In this document: in pieces, positions 1 through 10,372 of the stretch
How the letters are laid out: each line of letters opens with the position of its first letter
How positions within the stretch are numbered: position 1 is the first letter of the stretch
Translations under genes and position numbers: made by a program
The notes under the pieces: generated by a model
Seen by the model: only the letters and a program-made list of their open reading frames with translations
Database searches by the model: none
Told to the model about the DNA's origin: nothing
Assembly: GCF_900091515.1 (NCBI RefSeq)
Contig: NZ_LT607410.1
Coordinates: 2,108,001-2,172,000 of the forward strand
DNA length: 64,000 nucleotides
Source of the DNA: Micromonospora purpureochromogenes
GTDB lineage: Bacteria; Actinomycetota; Actinomycetes; Mycobacteriales; Micromonosporaceae
Direction: 5' to 3'

Positions 1-633
1 GTGGCCCTGCACGGGCGCACGGCCGCGCAGCGCTACTCGGGCACCGCCGACTGGGACGCCATCGCCACCTTGAAGCAGGCCCTCGACGTGCCGGTGCTCG
101 GCAACGGCGACATCTGGGAGGCCGACGACGCGCTGCGGATGGTGGCGCACACCGGCGTGGACGGGGTGGTGATCGGCCGGGGCTGCCTGGGCCGGCCGTG
201 GCTCTTCGCCGACCTGGAGGCCGCGTTCGACGGCCGCCCCGAGCGGCGGCTGCCCACCCTCGGCGAGGTCGCGCAGACCATGCGCCGCCACGCCGAGCTG
301 CTGGTCGACCAGTTCACTGCCGGCAGCCGTAGCCCGGCCCGGGGCGAGCGGGACGGCTGCACCGACTTCCGCAAGCACGTCGCCTGGTACCTCAAGGGCT
401 TCCCCGTCGGCAGCGAGCTGCGCCGCGAGCTGGCGATGATCGAGAGCCTGGCGCAGCTCGACGACCTGCTCGGCAAGCTGGACCCGACGGAGCCCTTCCC
501 GGTGGCCACCCTCGGTCAGCCGCGCGGTCGCACCAACTCCCCGGGCAAGGTCTTCCTGCCCGACGGCTGGCTGGCCAGCCGGGACGACGACACCGTGCCC
601 GAGGGCGCCGAACTGGCCGACTCCGGCGGCTGA
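1..633 (+). CDS. dusB: tRNA-dihydrouridine synthase, 3' part
   Basis: This is the C-terminal 210 residues of a Dus-family flavoenzyme that reduces uridine to dihydrouridine in tRNA D-loops. The window starts inside the gene, so the true start is not visible. The segment RTAAQRYSG near residue 6 and the FMN-binding stretch around residues 34-60 (GNGDIW followed by GVDGVVIGRG) are family hallmarks, and the helical C-terminal part (KHVAWYLKGFP) is typical of actinobacterial DusB. The gene ends in TGA and faces a convergent peptidase gene across a strong hairpin. Family assignment is confident; the exact Dus subtype is by similarity from memory. Confidence 0.9.
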   Translation: MALHGRTAAQRYSGTADWDAIATLKQALDVPVLGNGDIWEADDALRMVAHTGVDGVVIGRGCLGRPWLFADLEAAFDGRPERRLPTLGEVAQTMRRHAELLVDQFTAGSRSPARGERDGCTDFRKHVAWYLKGFPVGSELRRELAMIESLAQLDDLLGKLDPTEPFPVATLGQPRGRTNSPGKVFLPDGWLASRDDDTVPEGAELADSGG

Positions 634-703
634 GCGTCGCTGGTCCGGCCGAGCCGCCCGGAGGCGCACGCGACGAAAGCCGCCCGGATGCGCACACGAC
701 GAT

Positions 704-731
704 GGGCCGGCCCCCGGGTGGGGGCCGGCCC
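704..731. terminator. bidirectional hairpin terminator
   Basis: A perfect 12-bp stem (704-715 with 720-731) closed by the 4-nt loop GGGT lies between the convergent dus and peptidase genes. There is only a short T-rich tail on the plus side (TTGT), as is common in high-GC actinobacteria. Confidence 0.8.
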
Positions 732-750
732 TTGTCGGTGTTGCGGTGGA

Positions 751-1413
751 TCAGGCGGCGGCGGAGTAGCCGCGGGTGGCGATCCAGTCGGCCAGGTTGT
801 CCACGCTCATCCGGTAGGACATCTGGTCGGCGTTCGCCGAGTCGGCGATCGTGACGACGTTGCCGCCGTCGCGGTAGCCGATGACGCTGATGTAGTGCCC
901 GCCTTCGAAGGAGTGGGTGGTGCCGTCGGTGTCGGTGGCGGTGCCGGCGATGTTCGCGACCACCGCCCGGCCGTCGTCGATGGTGCGGACGACGTCGGCG
1001 CGCAGCTTCTCGGTCTGCTTGCGGTCGGCACTGTTGTCGCGGATCTCGACGCTGCGGTAGACCTTCTTGCCGGTCTCCTTGTTCAGCACCGGGGTGATGT
1101 CGTTGATGCTGTTGGTGCCCGCCTCGGTGGTGCCCATCTCCTTGGCCATGGCGTCCACGTCGATGTTCTTGCCCTGCACCGACAGGGCGTTGCGGGTGGC
1201 GGCGGGGCCGCAGTAGTAGAAGTTCGGCTGGGCCTCGTAGGACATGGTCAGCTCACGCTCGCCGTGCGACTTGCGGTCGTTCTGCACCGACGCGGCGCCC
1301 TTGCTGGTGGCGGGCGAGTCCGTGCTGGCGGTGGTGAGCGGGCCGGCGACGGCGCCGGTGAAGGCGAGGCCGGCAGCGGTCAGGGCGGTCTTGCGGATCA
1401 GATCGGTACGCAT
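751..1413 (-). CDS. secreted C39-like papain-fold peptidase
   Basis: A 220-residue exported protein. The N-terminus MRTDLIRKTALTAAGLAF has a basic start and a hydrophobic core typical of a Sec signal peptide, with cleavage likely near residues 24-35. The mature part matches the C39_2 peptidase-like fold: Cys68 in YYCGPAA, His173 in GGHYISVIGY and Asp191 in IADSAN would form the catalytic triad. ATG start at 1413 is preceded by AGAGG about 7 nt upstream. The gene is single, convergent with dus and separated from GH20 by a repeat-rich gap. Substrate unknown; a bacteriocin-processing role is unlikely without an ABC exporter domain. Confidence 0.8.
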   Translation of the reverse strand: MRTDLIRKTALTAAGLAFTGAVAGPLTTASTDSPATSKGAASVQNDRKSHGERELTMSYEAQPNFYYCGPAATRNALSVQGKNIDVDAMAKEMGTTEAGTNSINDITPVLNKETGKKVYRSVEIRDNSADRKQTEKLRADVVRTIDDGRAVVANIAGTATDTDGTTHSFEGGHYISVIGYRDGGNVVTIADSANADQMSYRMSVDNLADWIATRGYSAAA

Positions 1414-1760
1414 GATCGGCCTCTCTGTTCGGGGGTGCGCGGCACACGCAACAGGGGCGCGGTGCCGCGGGAGAAGTCAGAAGGGGATCGACCCGGGCGA
1501 TCGGCGGGACCTGCTCGGGTGTCCGGGGGATGCAACCGGCCCGGGCGGCCGCGCATTCCATCGGGCCGATCCCTGGGATCCGTCCGGCCGGGGGAGCGCC
1601 GGAGGTACGCCATGTACAACGGCCTCGCCCCATCGGCCATTCCGCCCCGGGGCGGCCCCGCCCACAAGACACCGCAGGTCAGACGGCATGCGCCGGGCGG
1701 GTACCGCCCACCCGAACCGGACATCCGGCACCGAGTCGGCGGCCCGACCCCCTACGCCGC

Positions 1761-1821
1761 GTTGATCAAGAAGTTCGCGTCGGAGACACGCCGCCCGACG
1801 GACGCAAACCTCTTGATCAAC
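1761..1821. repeat. palindromic repeat family A, copy 1
   Basis: Inverted repeat with 21-nt arms, 1761-1781 and 1801-1821, separated by 19 nt. Arms agree at 19 of 21 positions; the two mismatches become G-U pairs in the minus-strand RNA. The left arm begins GTTGATCAAG. A second copy with a 20/21 identical left arm is at 55083-55142. Likely a REP/BIME-like interspersed element. Confidence 0.8.
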
Positions 1822-1857
1822 GGCGCGGGCGGGCGTTGGTTGGAGGTCGACGCGGAG

Positions 1858-1901
1858 ATCTTGGACAGTTTCCGTTCCGCCGACCGGAAACTGTCCAAGA
1901 T
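1858..1901. repeat. palindromic repeat family B
   Basis: Perfect 17-bp inverted repeat, 1858-1874 and 1885-1901, arm sequence ATCTTGGACAGTTTCCG, loop of 10 nt. It lies 37 nt after repeat family A and downstream of the GH20 gene, for which it could also act as a 3'-end hairpin. No second copy was noticed in this window. Confidence 0.75.
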
Positions 1902-2075
1902 TCGCGGGGTGTGGGGTGGGGGATGGGCCGGTTTGTCCGGAATGGGGCTGAGCGTCGGTGTTGCTGGGGCGGCGAATCGCTCCGGCCCGCTGGCGATGGC
2001 GGCGTGCCTGGAGGTGGCGTATCGCCGGCGGGTCGGGTGGGTGCCGGCGCCAGATCCGGGGCGGGGGCGGGCGGC

Positions 2076-3908
2076 TCAGCCCGTGGGGGTCGGCGTGGCG
2101 GGTGGGACGGGGATCGCGGTGGTCGGGGTGGCGGCCACGTCCCGCTCGGCCGGCCAGGGGATCTCCGGGGCGCGGTGGAAGGCGATGCCGGCGGTCGCCC
2201 AGCGCGGGCCGTGGCCGGCGAGGCGCTCGCGGAACCGGGCCCAGTCGTGCGCCGAGCGGGGCGACCAGCCCAGCTCCGCGATGGCGGGCAGCCGGGGAAG
2301 GAACATGAACTCGACCTCCGCCAGCGTGGTCACCGACTCGGTCCAGAGCGGCGCCTCCACGCCGAGCACCGCGTCGGCCGGTACGCCGGCCACGTGCGTG
2401 CCCGGATCCCAGTCGTACGCGCGCCGCACGTCGATCAGCCCGGCCCAGTCGTGCCCGATCGGGGTGTCCGGGGCGTACTTCATGTCCAGGTAGGCGTGGT
2501 TGCCGGGGGAGAGGATCAGCCGGGCGCCCCGGCGTACCGCCTCGGCGACCACCGGATCCATGCCGTCGGTGCCCCACCACTGGAGCACCCGCCCCTCGGT
2601 GTGCCCGGCCGGGGCGATCTGGTGCCATCCGATGACCGTCTTGCCGGTGCCGGCGACGATCCGCTGGGTGCGCTCGACGAAGCCGGTGTACGCCGCGCCC
2701 TTGACCTTGAACGCCTCGTCGCCGCCGATGTGCAGCCACGGGCCGGGGGTGCGGGCGGCCACCTCGCCGAGCACGTCGGCGACGAAGTCGTACGTCCGCT
2801 CGCTGGCCGGGTCGACGTAGCTGAAGCCGACCTCGGTGCCGGTGTACGGCGGCGGCGCGACCCGGTCCGGCGCCAGCTCCGGGTACGCGGTCAGCGCCGC
2901 GCTGGTGTGGCCGGGCAGGTCGATCTCGGGGACGACGGTGACGTGGCGGCGGGCGGCGTACCGGACGATCCGCCGGTAGTCCGCGCCGGTGTAGAAACCG
3001 CCCGGGCCGCCGCCGACCTCGGTGGCCCCGCCGACGGTGGTCAGCGCGGGCCACGAGTCGACGGCGATCCGCCAGCCCTGGTCGTCGGTGAGGTGCAGGT
3101 GCAGGTGGTTGAGCTTGTACCGGGCCAGGTGGTCGATCACCCGCAGCACGTCGGCGACGCCGAAGAAGTGCCGGGAGACGTCGAGCATCGCGCCCCGGTA
3201 CGGAAAGCGTGGCCGGTCGACGATCACGCCACCCGGCACCACCCAGCGGGCAGCGACCGGGGACGGGCTCTCGACCGCCGCGGGCAGGAGCTGCCGCAGC
3301 GTCTGCACCCCGTGGAACAGGCCCGTGGCCGTGTCGGCGCTGATCCGCACTCCGGTGGGGGTGACGGCCAGGCGGTAACCCTCGGCGCCCAGCTCGGCCG
3401 CGCCGGCGGTGCCGCCGAGGTCGCCCACGCCGGCGGTGCCGCCGAGGTCGCCCACGCCGGCGGCGCTCACCGCGTCCTCGGCCGCGGCCCGGGGGCGGGG
3501 TACGCCGGCGGGCGGCATCGCGGTGGCCAGGGTGAGCACCAGCGGGCCGTCGGTCGCGGCGGCCTCGACGACCACCGGCAGCGGGTATCCGGTGGCCGGT
3601 CGCAGCAGCTCGGCGAGCTGTTCGGCCACGTCCCGGGCGTCCGGATCGGGGCCCACCCGGACGGCCGCGTCGGCGGGGAGGGTGAAGTCGGCCGTCGGGT
3701 CGGGCCGGACCTGCTCCGGGGCCGGCACCACGTCGCCCAGCCGGACCGGCGCGGGCGGGGCCAGCAGCTCCCCGGCGGTCAGCTCGGCGGCCCGGGCCAG
3801 TTCGGCGGCGGCCGGCCGGTGGGTGGACAGGTCGACCTGACCCAGCGGTTCCCGGTCGGCCCCGGCGGTGGAGCCGTTCTCCGGGCTGGTCGAGGAAATG
3901 GGCGGCAC
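2076..3908 (-). CDS. beta-N-acetylhexosaminidase, GH20
   Basis: A 610-residue glycoside hydrolase of family 20, releasing terminal GlcNAc or GalNAc by substrate-assisted catalysis. An N-terminal alpha/beta domain (about residues 60-190) precedes the TIM barrel, which shows DVSRHFF, HLHLTDDQGWR and the catalytic pair Asp397-Glu398 in HIGGDE, followed by the WWG and W-rich substrate pocket motifs. No signal peptide is evident, so it may act in the cytoplasm. The start is uncertain: GTG at 3908 has GGAG 8 nt upstream; a TTG at 3947 would extend it by 13 residues without a good ribosome site. Residues near 152-169 include a duplicated nine-residue segment. Confidence 0.9.
   Translation of the reverse strand: MPPISSTSPENGSTAGADREPLGQVDLSTHRPAAAELARAAELTAGELLAPPAPVRLGDVVPAPEQVRPDPTADFTLPADAAVRVGPDPDARDVAEQLAELLRPATGYPLPVVVEAAATDGPLVLTLATAMPPAGVPRPRAAAEDAVSAAGVGDLGGTAGVGDLGGTAGAAELGAEGYRLAVTPTGVRISADTATGLFHGVQTLRQLLPAAVESPSPVAARWVVPGGVIVDRPRFPYRGAMLDVSRHFFGVADVLRVIDHLARYKLNHLHLHLTDDQGWRIAVDSWPALTTVGGATEVGGGPGGFYTGADYRRIVRYAARRHVTVVPEIDLPGHTSAALTAYPELAPDRVAPPPYTGTEVGFSYVDPASERTYDFVADVLGEVAARTPGPWLHIGGDEAFKVKGAAYTGFVERTQRIVAGTGKTVIGWHQIAPAGHTEGRVLQWWGTDGMDPVVAEAVRRGARLILSPGNHAYLDMKYAPDTPIGHDWAGLIDVRRAYDWDPGTHVAGVPADAVLGVEAPLWTESVTTLAEVEFMFLPRLPAIAELGWSPRSAHDWARFRERLAGHGPRWATAGIAFHRAPEIPWPAERDVAATPTTAIPVPPATPTPTG
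3402..3455 (-). repeat. 27-bp tandem duplication inside GH20 gene
   Basis: Two perfect 27-bp copies, 3402-3428 and 3429-3455, encode twice the segment GVGDLGGTA in the linker between the N-terminal domain and the barrel. The duplication is in frame and looks recent. Confidence 0.85.
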
Positions 3909-4219
3909 GGCGGCGGCTCCGGGGTGTATTTGCGGCGGATATGGCAAAGGTCAGGTTCAGCAGAACCGGTGCCGTCAAGAATACGAGGAGACCCGAAATT
4001 GCGTGATCGTGCGCGTGGAAGCGTTCCCAGAAACCCCCGCGAACGCGGATAGTCGTGATGGCTGTGCCTATTGTCACCGAACGGTCCCAGGCCACCCGAT
4101 GTTCGCTTAACCTTCGCCCACCGAGCGGCGCTGGCACCGGGATTACCGGTGGCCCGCTCCGGGGTATGAGGCAGCTGAACCTTCGTTAAGTGTCAATCCG
4201 GCGCGCGTGGGAGGCTCTG
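3909..4219. promoter_or_regulatory. divergent promoter region, GH20 / ppdK
   Basis: A stretch clearly less GC-rich than its neighbours (3925-4190) between the divergent GH20 and ppdK genes; it must hold both promoters. I cannot fix -35/-10 boxes with confidence. GGGAGG at 4209-4214 is the ribosome site that decides the ppdK start. Confidence 0.5.
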
Positions 4220-6928
<2,709 letters not shown>

Positions 6929-6937
6929 CCGCACGAC

Positions 6938-6973
6938 CGACGGCGGCTCCGGGTGCTCCCGGAGCCGCCGTCG
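6938..6973 (+). terminator. hairpin terminator after ppdK
   Basis: Perfect 16-bp stem, 6938-6953 with 6958-6973, loop TGCT, ten nucleotides after the ppdK stop and just before the convergent Roadblock gene. Confidence 0.85.
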
Positions 6974-7010
6974 TCGTCGGTGGGTGTGGTGCGTCGCGGC
7001 GGGCCCGGCC

Positions 7011-7499
7011 CTACAGCGGCGGGCGCCGCCAGGTCGATCCGGGCCGCCGCCGCGCCAGCGCCGGCAGCGGGGTACGCACGGCGAGCGCGCCGTGCACCTG
7101 CGGCACGGGCGTCGCGCCCACCGCCACCCGCTGCGAGTCGAACGCCGAGCCGGCCCGCTCGGCCACCGCCCGCGCCTCGGCGTGCAGCGCCTCCAGGTCG
7201 GCACCCGCGCCGGTGACCAGGGTGAGCAGCGCGTGCCGCCCGGCCGGATAGGTGACCACGGAGCCGGTGGCGGTGTGCACCACCGACTCCCGGAAGCCGC
7301 CGCCGCGCACCGTGTGGGCGACCTGGTGCCCCACCCCGAAACTCACCGCGGCGAGGGCGGCCAGGTGGGTCGCGTCGGTGGTCGGCAGGTCGCTGGCGAT
7401 GAGCATCCCGTCCCGCCCGCCCAGCACCGTGCCGGCCACCTCGGGGCGGCGTCGGCGCAACCTCCGCAGCTCCGCGTCCATCACCGTGTCAACGTGCAC
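7011..7499 (-). CDS. Roadblock/LC7 domain protein
   Basis: A 162-residue protein of the Roadblock/LC7 fold (residues about 10-115), the family that in actinobacteria partners small Ras-like GTPases and histidine kinases. Typical are the segments GGRDGMLIASDLP, LAALAAVSFGVG and ALLTLVTGAGADL. The C-terminal 40 residues are basic and probably disordered. Start GTG 7499 has GGGGGA 5-6 nt upstream; ATG seven codons in is an alternative. It is a lone gene, not in a cvn operon, unlike the second Roadblock gene at 13756. Precise function unknown. Confidence 0.7.
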   Translation of the reverse strand: MHVDTVMDAELRRLRRRRPEVAGTVLGGRDGMLIASDLPTTDATHLAALAAVSFGVGHQVAHTVRGGGFRESVVHTATGSVVTYPAGRHALLTLVTGAGADLEALHAEARAVAERAGSAFDSQRVAVGATPVPQVHGALAVRTPLPALARRRPGSTWRRPPL

Positions 7500-7683
7500 G
7501 AGCGTCCCCCGTTCGTCGCGTTCCGGTCGTCGGTGTCACGTACCGCTCCCGGCACGTTACCGAAGGCCACGCCGCGCCCGCGATCCCGTGACGGTCGGCA
7601 ATCGGTCGACAACTGTCGTCTGATCGGCGGTTGCGGACCCGCCAAGCGACGCTCACCGGCGCGCCGCGCGGGCCACCCGGGCG

Positions 7684-7689
7684 TAACCT
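7684..7689 (+). promoter_or_regulatory. candidate -10 box for the VOC-dgt pair
   Basis: TAACCT fits the TANNNT pattern and lies 44 nt before the VOC start, in the 234-bp divergent gap 7500-7733. No clear -35 box is seen. Nothing else stands out in this gap. Confidence 0.35.
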
Positions 7690-7733
7690 GGGCTCCCGCG
7701 AGCAGTTGCGTACGACCGGCGAAGGGTGGCCGC

Positions 7734-8084
7734 ATGACCAGCGTCTGGGAGAGCTTGACCGTCGACGCCCGGGACCCGTCCCGGCTGGCCCACTGGTGGG
7801 CCGAGGCGTTGGGCTACCAGGTGGTCGCGGAGAAGCCGGACGAGGTGGAGATCCGCCAGTCGCGCGACCGGCTGCCCGGCATCGTCTTCGTCCCGGTCGC
7901 CGACGGCAAGGAGACCAAGAACCGGCTCCACCTCGACCTGCGCCCGGCCGACCAGGAGGCCGAGGTCGAGCGGCTGGTCGACATGGGGGCCCGGCACGTC
8001 GACGTCGGCCAGGGCGACGCCTCCTGGACGGTGCTCGCCGACCCGGAGGGCAACGAGTTCTGCGTGCTGCGACAGCAGGGCTGA
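7734..8084 (+). CDS. VOC (glyoxalase-like) family protein
   Basis: A 116-residue single-module vicinal-oxygen-chelate protein. The pattern SLTVDARDPSRLAHWWAEALGYQ at the start, the hydrophobic strand GIVFVPV, HLDL in the middle and VLADPEGNEFCVL at the end are typical of the glyoxalase/bleomycin-resistance fold of the actinobacterial Glyoxalase_6 type. Start ATG 7734 follows GAAGGG. Only 3 nt separate it from dgt, so the two are probably co-transcribed. The substrate cannot be told from the sequence. Confidence 0.8.
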   Translation: MTSVWESLTVDARDPSRLAHWWAEALGYQVVAEKPDEVEIRQSRDRLPGIVFVPVADGKETKNRLHLDLRPADQEAEVERLVDMGARHVDVGQGDASWTVLADPEGNEFCVLRQQG

Positions 8085-8087
8085 GGA

Positions 8088-9410
8088 GTGCGTGACGCCG
8101 ACCCGGCCGGGCCGTGGGACGCGGCCGACGCGCGGCGTCGGGTCGACGAGGCGCCGAAGGACACCGGCTACGGCCGGTCGCCGTACGAGCGGGACCGGGC
8201 CCGGGTGCTGCACTCGGCGGCCTTCCGGCGGCTGGCCGCCAAGACCCAGGTGCACGTCGCCGGCACCGACGACTTCCTGCGTACCCGGCTGACGCACTCG
8301 CTGGAGGTGGCCCAGATCGCCCGCGAGATGGGCGCCCGGCTGGGCTGCGACCCGGACGTGGTGGACACCGCCGGGCTCGCGCACGACCTCGGCCACCCGC
8401 CCTTCGGGCACAACGGCGAGGACGCCCTCGACCGGCTCGCCGCGCCCTGCGGCGGGTTCGAGGGCAACGCCCAGACGCTGCGCGTGCTGACCCGGCTGGA
8501 GGCCAAGGTGGTCGGCCCGGACGGCGTACCCGCCGGGCTCAACCTCACCCGGGCCTCGCTCGACGCGGTCGGCAAGTACCCGTGGCCCCGGCAGCCGGGA
8601 CTGCGCAAGTTCGGGGTGTACGACGACGACCGGCCGGTCTTCGACTGGCTGCGCGAGGGCGTACCCGCGGGGGACGGCGGCGGCCCGCCCGGCGGCGCGC
8701 GGCGCTGCCTGGAGGCCCAGGTGATGGACTGGGCCGACGACGTCGCCTACTCGGTGCACGACGTGGAGGACGGCATCCACGGCGGGTACCTCTCGCTGCG
8801 GCCCCTGCTCGACGACCCGGACGAGCGGGCCGCCCTCTGCGTCGACGTGGCCGCCGTCTACTCCGGCGAGTCCCCGGCCGACCTCGGCGAGGTGCTGGTC
8901 GACCTGCTCGACGAGCCGGAGCTCGCCGCGCTCGCCGGGTACGACGGCAGCCACCGCGCGCAGGTCGCGCTGAAGGCCACCGCCAGCGTGCTGACCGGCC
9001 GGTTCGTCTCCGCCGTGGTGACCGCCACCCGGGAGCGGTTCGGCCCGGGCCCGCACCGCCGGTACGCCGCCGACCTGGTGGTGCCGCGCCGGGTCCGGGC
9101 CCAGTGCGCGCTGCTGAAGGGGATCGCCTGGCGCTACGTGATGAACCGCCCGGGCGCCGGCGCCCGGTACGACCGGCAGCGGGAGGTCCTGGCCGAGCTG
9201 GTCGGCGTGCTGGGCGACCGGGCGCCGGACGCGCTGGACCCGGTCTTCGCCCCGCTGTGGCGGGCCGCTCCGGACGACACCGCCCGGCTGCGGGTGGTGG
9301 TCGACCAGGTGGCGTCGCTCACCGACCCGGCGGCGGTGGCCTGGCACGACCGGCTCGTCCGGGGTGCGGGTCGTGCTCCCGACCCGCGGCCCCGCGACGA
9401 CTTAGGCTAG
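8088..9410 (+). CDS. dgt: deoxyguanosinetriphosphate triphosphohydrolase-like protein
   Basis: A 440-residue HD-domain dNTPase of the dGTPase family, hydrolysing dNTPs to nucleoside and triphosphate, which tunes nucleotide pools. Metal ligands are visible as His70 in RLTHSLEVAQIAR and His99-Asp100 in GLAHDLGHPPFGH. The N-terminal SPYERDRARVLHSAAFRRLAAKTQV segment is characteristic. Start GTG 8088 directly follows the VOC gene; its ribosome site overlaps the VOC stop. In actinobacteria dgt is often just upstream of dnaG, as here with one gene between. The stop codon lies inside the iron box of the next gene. Confidence 0.93.
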   Translation: MRDADPAGPWDAADARRRVDEAPKDTGYGRSPYERDRARVLHSAAFRRLAAKTQVHVAGTDDFLRTRLTHSLEVAQIAREMGARLGCDPDVVDTAGLAHDLGHPPFGHNGEDALDRLAAPCGGFEGNAQTLRVLTRLEAKVVGPDGVPAGLNLTRASLDAVGKYPWPRQPGLRKFGVYDDDRPVFDWLREGVPAGDGGGPPGGARRCLEAQVMDWADDVAYSVHDVEDGIHGGYLSLRPLLDDPDERAALCVDVAAVYSGESPADLGEVLVDLLDEPELAALAGYDGSHRAQVALKATASVLTGRFVSAVVTATRERFGPGPHRRYAADLVVPRRVRAQCALLKGIAWRYVMNRPGAGARYDRQREVLAELVGVLGDRAPDALDPVFAPLWRAAPDDTARLRVVVDQVASLTDPAAVAWHDRLVRGAGRAPDPRPRDDLG

Positions 9411-9415
9411 CCTAA
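9402..9415 (+). promoter_or_regulatory. iron box (IdeR/DmdR-type) with overlapping -10
   Basis: The perfect palindrome TTAGGCTAGCCTAA matches the core of the IdeR/DmdR1 iron box. It overlaps the dgt stop codon and ends 5 nt before the ATG of the siderophore-interacting protein gene. TAGCCT at 9408-9413 within it has the form and spacing (7 nt) of a -10 box for a leaderless transcript starting at the ATG, so repressor binding would block RNA polymerase. Confidence 0.8.
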
Positions 9416-9420
9416 GTGAC

Positions 9421-10254
9421 ATGACGGAGCGCCCCAAGAAGGTCACGTCCGCCCGGGTCCTGCGGACCGAGCGGCCCACCCCGCACCTGATCCGCCTGGT
9501 CCTGGGTGGCCAGGAGCTGGCCGGGCTGCCGGTCGGGGAGTACACCGACCACTACATCAAGATCGTCTTCCCGGCGCCGGGGGTCGACCACCCCCGGCCG
9601 CTGGACCTGGCCGCGATCCGTCGTGACCTGCCCCGCGAGCAGTGGCCCCGGCTGCGCGCCTACACCGTGCGCGCCTGGGACCCGCTGGCCGGTGAACTCA
9701 CCGTGGACGTGGTGCACCATGGCGACGAGGGGCTGGCCGGGCCCTGGGCGGCCCGGCTGCGCCCCGGCGACGAGGTGCTCTTCGTCGGCCCCGGTGGGGC
9801 GTACGCGCCGGACCCGGCGGCGGACTGGCACCTGCTGGTCGGCGACGAGAGCGCGCTGCCGGCGATCGGCGCGGCGCTGGAGCGGCTGCCGCTCGGCGCC
9901 CCGGCCGCCGTCTTCGTCGAGGTCGACGGGCCGGCCGACGAGCAGCGGCTGCTCAGCCCCGGCGCGGTGGCGCTGACCTGGCTGCACCGCGGCGACCGGC
10001 CGGTCGGCGAGGCGCTGGTCGAGGCGGTCCGGGCGCTGGAGTTCCCGCCCGGCCGGGTGCAGGCGTTCGTCCACGGCGAGGCCACCTTCGTCAAGGAGCT
10101 GCGCCGCCTGCTGCGCGTCGAGCGCGGGGTGCCCCGCGAGGCGCTCTCCATCTCCGGCTACTGGCGTCGGGGCATGGACGACGAGGGCTGGCGGTCCACC
10201 AAGGCGGACTGGAACCGCCAGGTCGAGGCCGACGAGGTCGCCCCGGTCGGCTGA
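9421..10254 (+). CDS. siderophore-interacting protein (SIP family)
   Basis: A 277-residue FAD-dependent ferric-siderophore reductase of the ViuB/SIP family, releasing iron from imported siderophores in the cytoplasm. The N-terminal FAD-binding barrel contains RAYTVRAWDP (the RxYTxR motif) and HGDEGLAGPWA; the C-terminal NAD(P)H-binding part has LLVGDESALPAI and ends with the family's FVHGEA and GYWRRGMDDEGWR. There is no ribosome site before ATG 9421; the iron box and -10 box suggest a leaderless, iron-repressed mRNA. No siderophore genes are adjacent. Confidence 0.93.
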   Translation: MTERPKKVTSARVLRTERPTPHLIRLVLGGQELAGLPVGEYTDHYIKIVFPAPGVDHPRPLDLAAIRRDLPREQWPRLRAYTVRAWDPLAGELTVDVVHHGDEGLAGPWAARLRPGDEVLFVGPGGAYAPDPAADWHLLVGDESALPAIGAALERLPLGAPAAVFVEVDGPADEQRLLSPGAVALTWLHRGDRPVGEALVEAVRALEFPPGRVQAFVHGEATFVKELRRLLRVERGVPREALSISGYWRRGMDDEGWRSTKADWNRQVEADEVAPVG

Positions 10255-10372
10255 CCCGCCGCCCGGGCTCCCGGGTCGGGTTCCGGGCGCCGGCGTCGTT
10301 CGCCACACGCCCGTGCCCCCGGCGGCGGATCGTCGGTCCGGCAGGGCAGGATGTACGCCGAGGGGGTGGCGA

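Larger units (their letters stand above)
1414..2075. other. intergenic stretch with two palindromic repeats
   Basis: No convincing coding region is seen here. Long open frames exist on both strands but their translations are Arg/Pro/Gly-rich shadows without domains. The stretch holds the upstream region of the peptidase gene (1414-1560) and two different long inverted repeats at 1761-1821 and 1858-1901, described separately. Confidence 0.6.

Noticed and set aside
688..2493. Long plus-strand open frame of 601 codons over the peptidase and repeat region
   Set aside because: It is the antisense shadow of the peptidase and GH20 genes; translation is Gly/Ala/Arg-rich without domains.
1477..4137. 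886-codon minus-strand frame
   Set aside because: Out-of-frame shadow of the GH20 gene, extremely Arg/Pro-rich; runs through two palindromic repeats.
10260..10300. Hairpin after the siderophore-interacting protein gene
   Set aside because: The GC-rich self-complementarity around CCCGGG is short and interrupted; not strong enough to call a terminator.
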